Shown here: piece after piece, positions 62,734-64,000 of the stretch
Layout: the number at the start of each line of letters is the position of its first letter
Position numbering within the stretch: the stretch's first letter is position 1
Assembly: GCF_013009555.1 (NCBI RefSeq)
Contig: NZ_CP046176.1
Location: 62,001-126,000, forward strand
Direction: 5' to 3'
Length of the DNA: 64,000 nucleotides
Origin: Phocaeicola dorei
Lineage (GTDB): Bacteria; Bacteroidota; Bacteroidia; Bacteroidales; Bacteroidaceae
Program-made: the position numbers and the translations under genes
Notes under the pieces: model-generated
Databases searched by the model: none
What the model was told of the DNA's origin: nothing
Seen by the model: only the letters and a program-made list of their open reading frames with translations

Positions 62734-63381
62734 TTATATGGTTAAATCTTGTTCTTCTTTCATTTTCAATCCAACAGCGAATACTTCAGCAACCAGCAAT
62801 GCGATGAATCCCAATATGAAGGTTGGTTCGGAAAACGCAAATATATTAGAGTATTCACATCCCTTGAGTTCCAAAACTTGTGCCGCTTCATAGTTCCCGA
62901 TCATGATGGTGGTAAAAGAACAAATGAATAGAAGTATCAGTGACACACCCAGCTTGCGGAGAAATTTGACGTTCTTCCAACTGAAAATGTCACCACGGTT
63001 GATATTTCGGATCAAATAGAAAAATTGTATCAGGCAGAAGATACTTGCTAGGACCGAAATTAAGGTAGTGATTCCATTCGCCGTTCGGGATAGGCTGCTT
63101 CCTGTTGTCGGGGCTTCTATCAAACTTATGATTGGTTTGATGGAAGCCTGTGAGGAATTTTTCAGATTTGTCACGCTTCCTGTTTCTGCAAATAGGTCAG
63201 AAGGTATCGTACAAACTATTTTGTAGTCGGATATGTTAAGCTCCTTCCCTTTTTCTACACTTTCATATCCGGCTTTAAACCCGGCACTGACGGCTTGAAC
63301 CATCAGACTGATTACCGTGGAAGTAGAAAGGAGCAGGCCGATAAGTACGCAGGCACAGAGAAGATTGAGTCTCTTTTTCAT
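62734..63381 (-). CDS. DUF2975 membrane protein (second paralog)
   Basis: 215 residues, same topology as the previous gene with NRGDIFSWKNVKFLRKLGVS as the family segment and the identical C-terminal motif KMKEEQDLTI. The soluble loops of the two paralogs differ strongly, so they are old duplicates and might form a heteromer. The gap to the next gene is 12 bp and to the CPBP gene 15 bp. Confidence 0.85.
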   Translation of the reverse strand: MKKRLNLLCACVLIGLLLSTSTVISLMVQAVSAGFKAGYESVEKGKELNISDYKIVCTIPSDLFAETGSVTNLKNSSQASIKPIISLIEAPTTGSSLSRTANGITTLISVLASIFCLIQFFYLIRNINRGDIFSWKNVKFLRKLGVSLILLFICSFTTIMIGNYEAAQVLELKGCEYSNIFAFSEPTFILGFIALLVAEVFAVGLKMKEEQDLTI

Positions 63382-63396
63382 GATTGGTTGTGTTTG

Positions 63397-63999
63397 TTAA
63401 ATGGTTATATCTTGTTCATTAATAGCTTTGACTTGTATGTTGGTAGGTTTCGGCAAGTATTTGTTCAGGTAGAGATACATACCTATAAAAACGATTATGG
63501 CTAGTACTAAGAGAATGTAAGTGATTGTTGTGCCCAAGGTCTCCATAGTCGTTTGGCTGAGTTCCTCTCGGGTGGCTGTGAACATGGTCCATGCGCCGAA
63601 TGAGTTGTTGATAATGTGTCCCACAATACCTGGAACTAAACTTCCGGTGCGATAATATAACCATCCGAAGAGCAGACCGATGAGAAATGCAAAAGGTATT
63701 TGTGCAGGATTGCCGTGTATGATCCCGAATATGAGTGCGGAAACCAGTATGGCCCATTTAGGTGACCATCCTTTTCTTAGTAAATGTCCTTCTATAGCTC
63801 CACGAAATAAAACTTCTTCCAAAATAGGGACGACGATAGCAATGCTGAGAACACCGAAGATATTATGGCTCATCGAAATAAATAGTTCTTGATTAGTGTC
63901 TGTCAGATCGAGCGCTTCATTTAATATTCCTGCTATGAACTGTGCGGATAGCAGGAGAGGGATGCACAAGAGAATGATTTTTTTTGAAACTTCATACAT
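63397..63999 (-). CDS. CPBP-family intramembrane glutamic protease, partial at window edge
   Basis: 200 residues visible; the start may lie beyond the right edge. The CPBP (Rce1/abi) motifs are VVPILEEVLFRGAIEGHLL (EExxxR, about 58-76), ALIFGIIHGNP (FxxxH about 93-97) and the third motif GIVGHIINNSFGAW with the distal His/Asn. Several transmembrane helices surround them. It ends NEQDITI, close to the EEQDLTI tails of the two DUF2975 proteins. It may cleave membrane partners or act in peptide immunity (inference). Confidence 0.87.
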   Translation of the reverse strand: MYEVSKKIILLCIPLLLSAQFIAGILNEALDLTDTNQELFISMSHNIFGVLSIAIVVPILEEVLFRGAIEGHLLRKGWSPKWAILVSALIFGIIHGNPAQIPFAFLIGLLFGWLYYRTGSLVPGIVGHIINNSFGAWTMFTATREELSQTTMETLGTTITYILLVLAIIVFIGMYLYLNKYLPKPTNIQVKAINEQDITI

Positions 64000-64000
64000 A

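Overview
The window looks like chromosome of a gut Bacteroidales (Bacteroides/Phocaeicola type). The evidence is a SusC/SusD pair, a hybrid two-component system, lipoproteins with acidic residues after the lipobox cysteine, TAnnTTTG-type -7 promoter boxes, fimbrillin-like proteins, an S46 dipeptidyl-peptidase and a GH95 enzyme. The species cannot be fixed from the sequence alone.

Layout. (1) 1-15.1 kb: a polysaccharide utilization locus with the end of an SDR oxidoreductase, uxuA, SusC, SusD, a Ser-type sulfatase, a convergent hybrid two-component regulator and a GH95 fucosidase-type enzyme. This fits import and trimming of a sulfated, probably fucose- or galactose-containing glycan, coupled to uronate catabolism. 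(2) 15.2-24.3 kb: housekeeping genes: M16 peptidase, LOG-family protein, single-domain SIS isomerase, PfkB kinase, GH18 lipoprotein, M1 aminopeptidase, mnmA and a flavodoxin/ferredoxin protein. (3) 24.8-49.7 kb: an accessory island organised as a DNA-inversion system. (4) 49.8-57.9 kb: ruvB, a flippase, a DUF389 protein and an S46 peptidase in a tight operon, then a convergent DEAD-box helicase. (5) 58-61.3 kb: a probable metal-handling operon (Cys-rich secreted protein, TonB-dependent receptor, HMA-domain protein). (6) 61.6-64 kb: a small operon with an XRE regulator, a small membrane protein, two DUF2975 proteins and a CPBP protease cut by the window edge.

The most interesting part is the 24.8-49.7 kb island. 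An identical 62-bp sequence occurs four times (25075, 31125, 40610, 48399) in alternating orientation +,-,+,-. Each copy lies inside the helix-turn-helix coding region of an AraC-type regulator and is followed by the 3' part of that regulator, a conserved leader with a perfect 20-bp palindrome, and a large lipoprotein (866-1038 residues). All four lipoproteins start with a nearly identical signal peptide and surface-export signal and then diverge. Only the first copy has the regulator's 5' half and a recognisable promoter; the other three are headless cassettes. A tyrosine recombinase gene sits 85 bp from the last copy. The simplest reading is a shufflon in which inversion at the 62-bp core swaps both the C-terminal half of a regulator and the surface lipoprotein downstream of it, so only one lipoprotein is expressed at a time. 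Between the cassettes lie two ATPase/nuclease-fusion genes and the wreck of a third, a fimbrillin pair, a VapE/VirE-like ATPase with an odd 20-23-bp periodic array in front of it, and a C11 (clostripain) lipoprotein protease. The inversion function is inferred from sequence architecture; no inversion is observed here.
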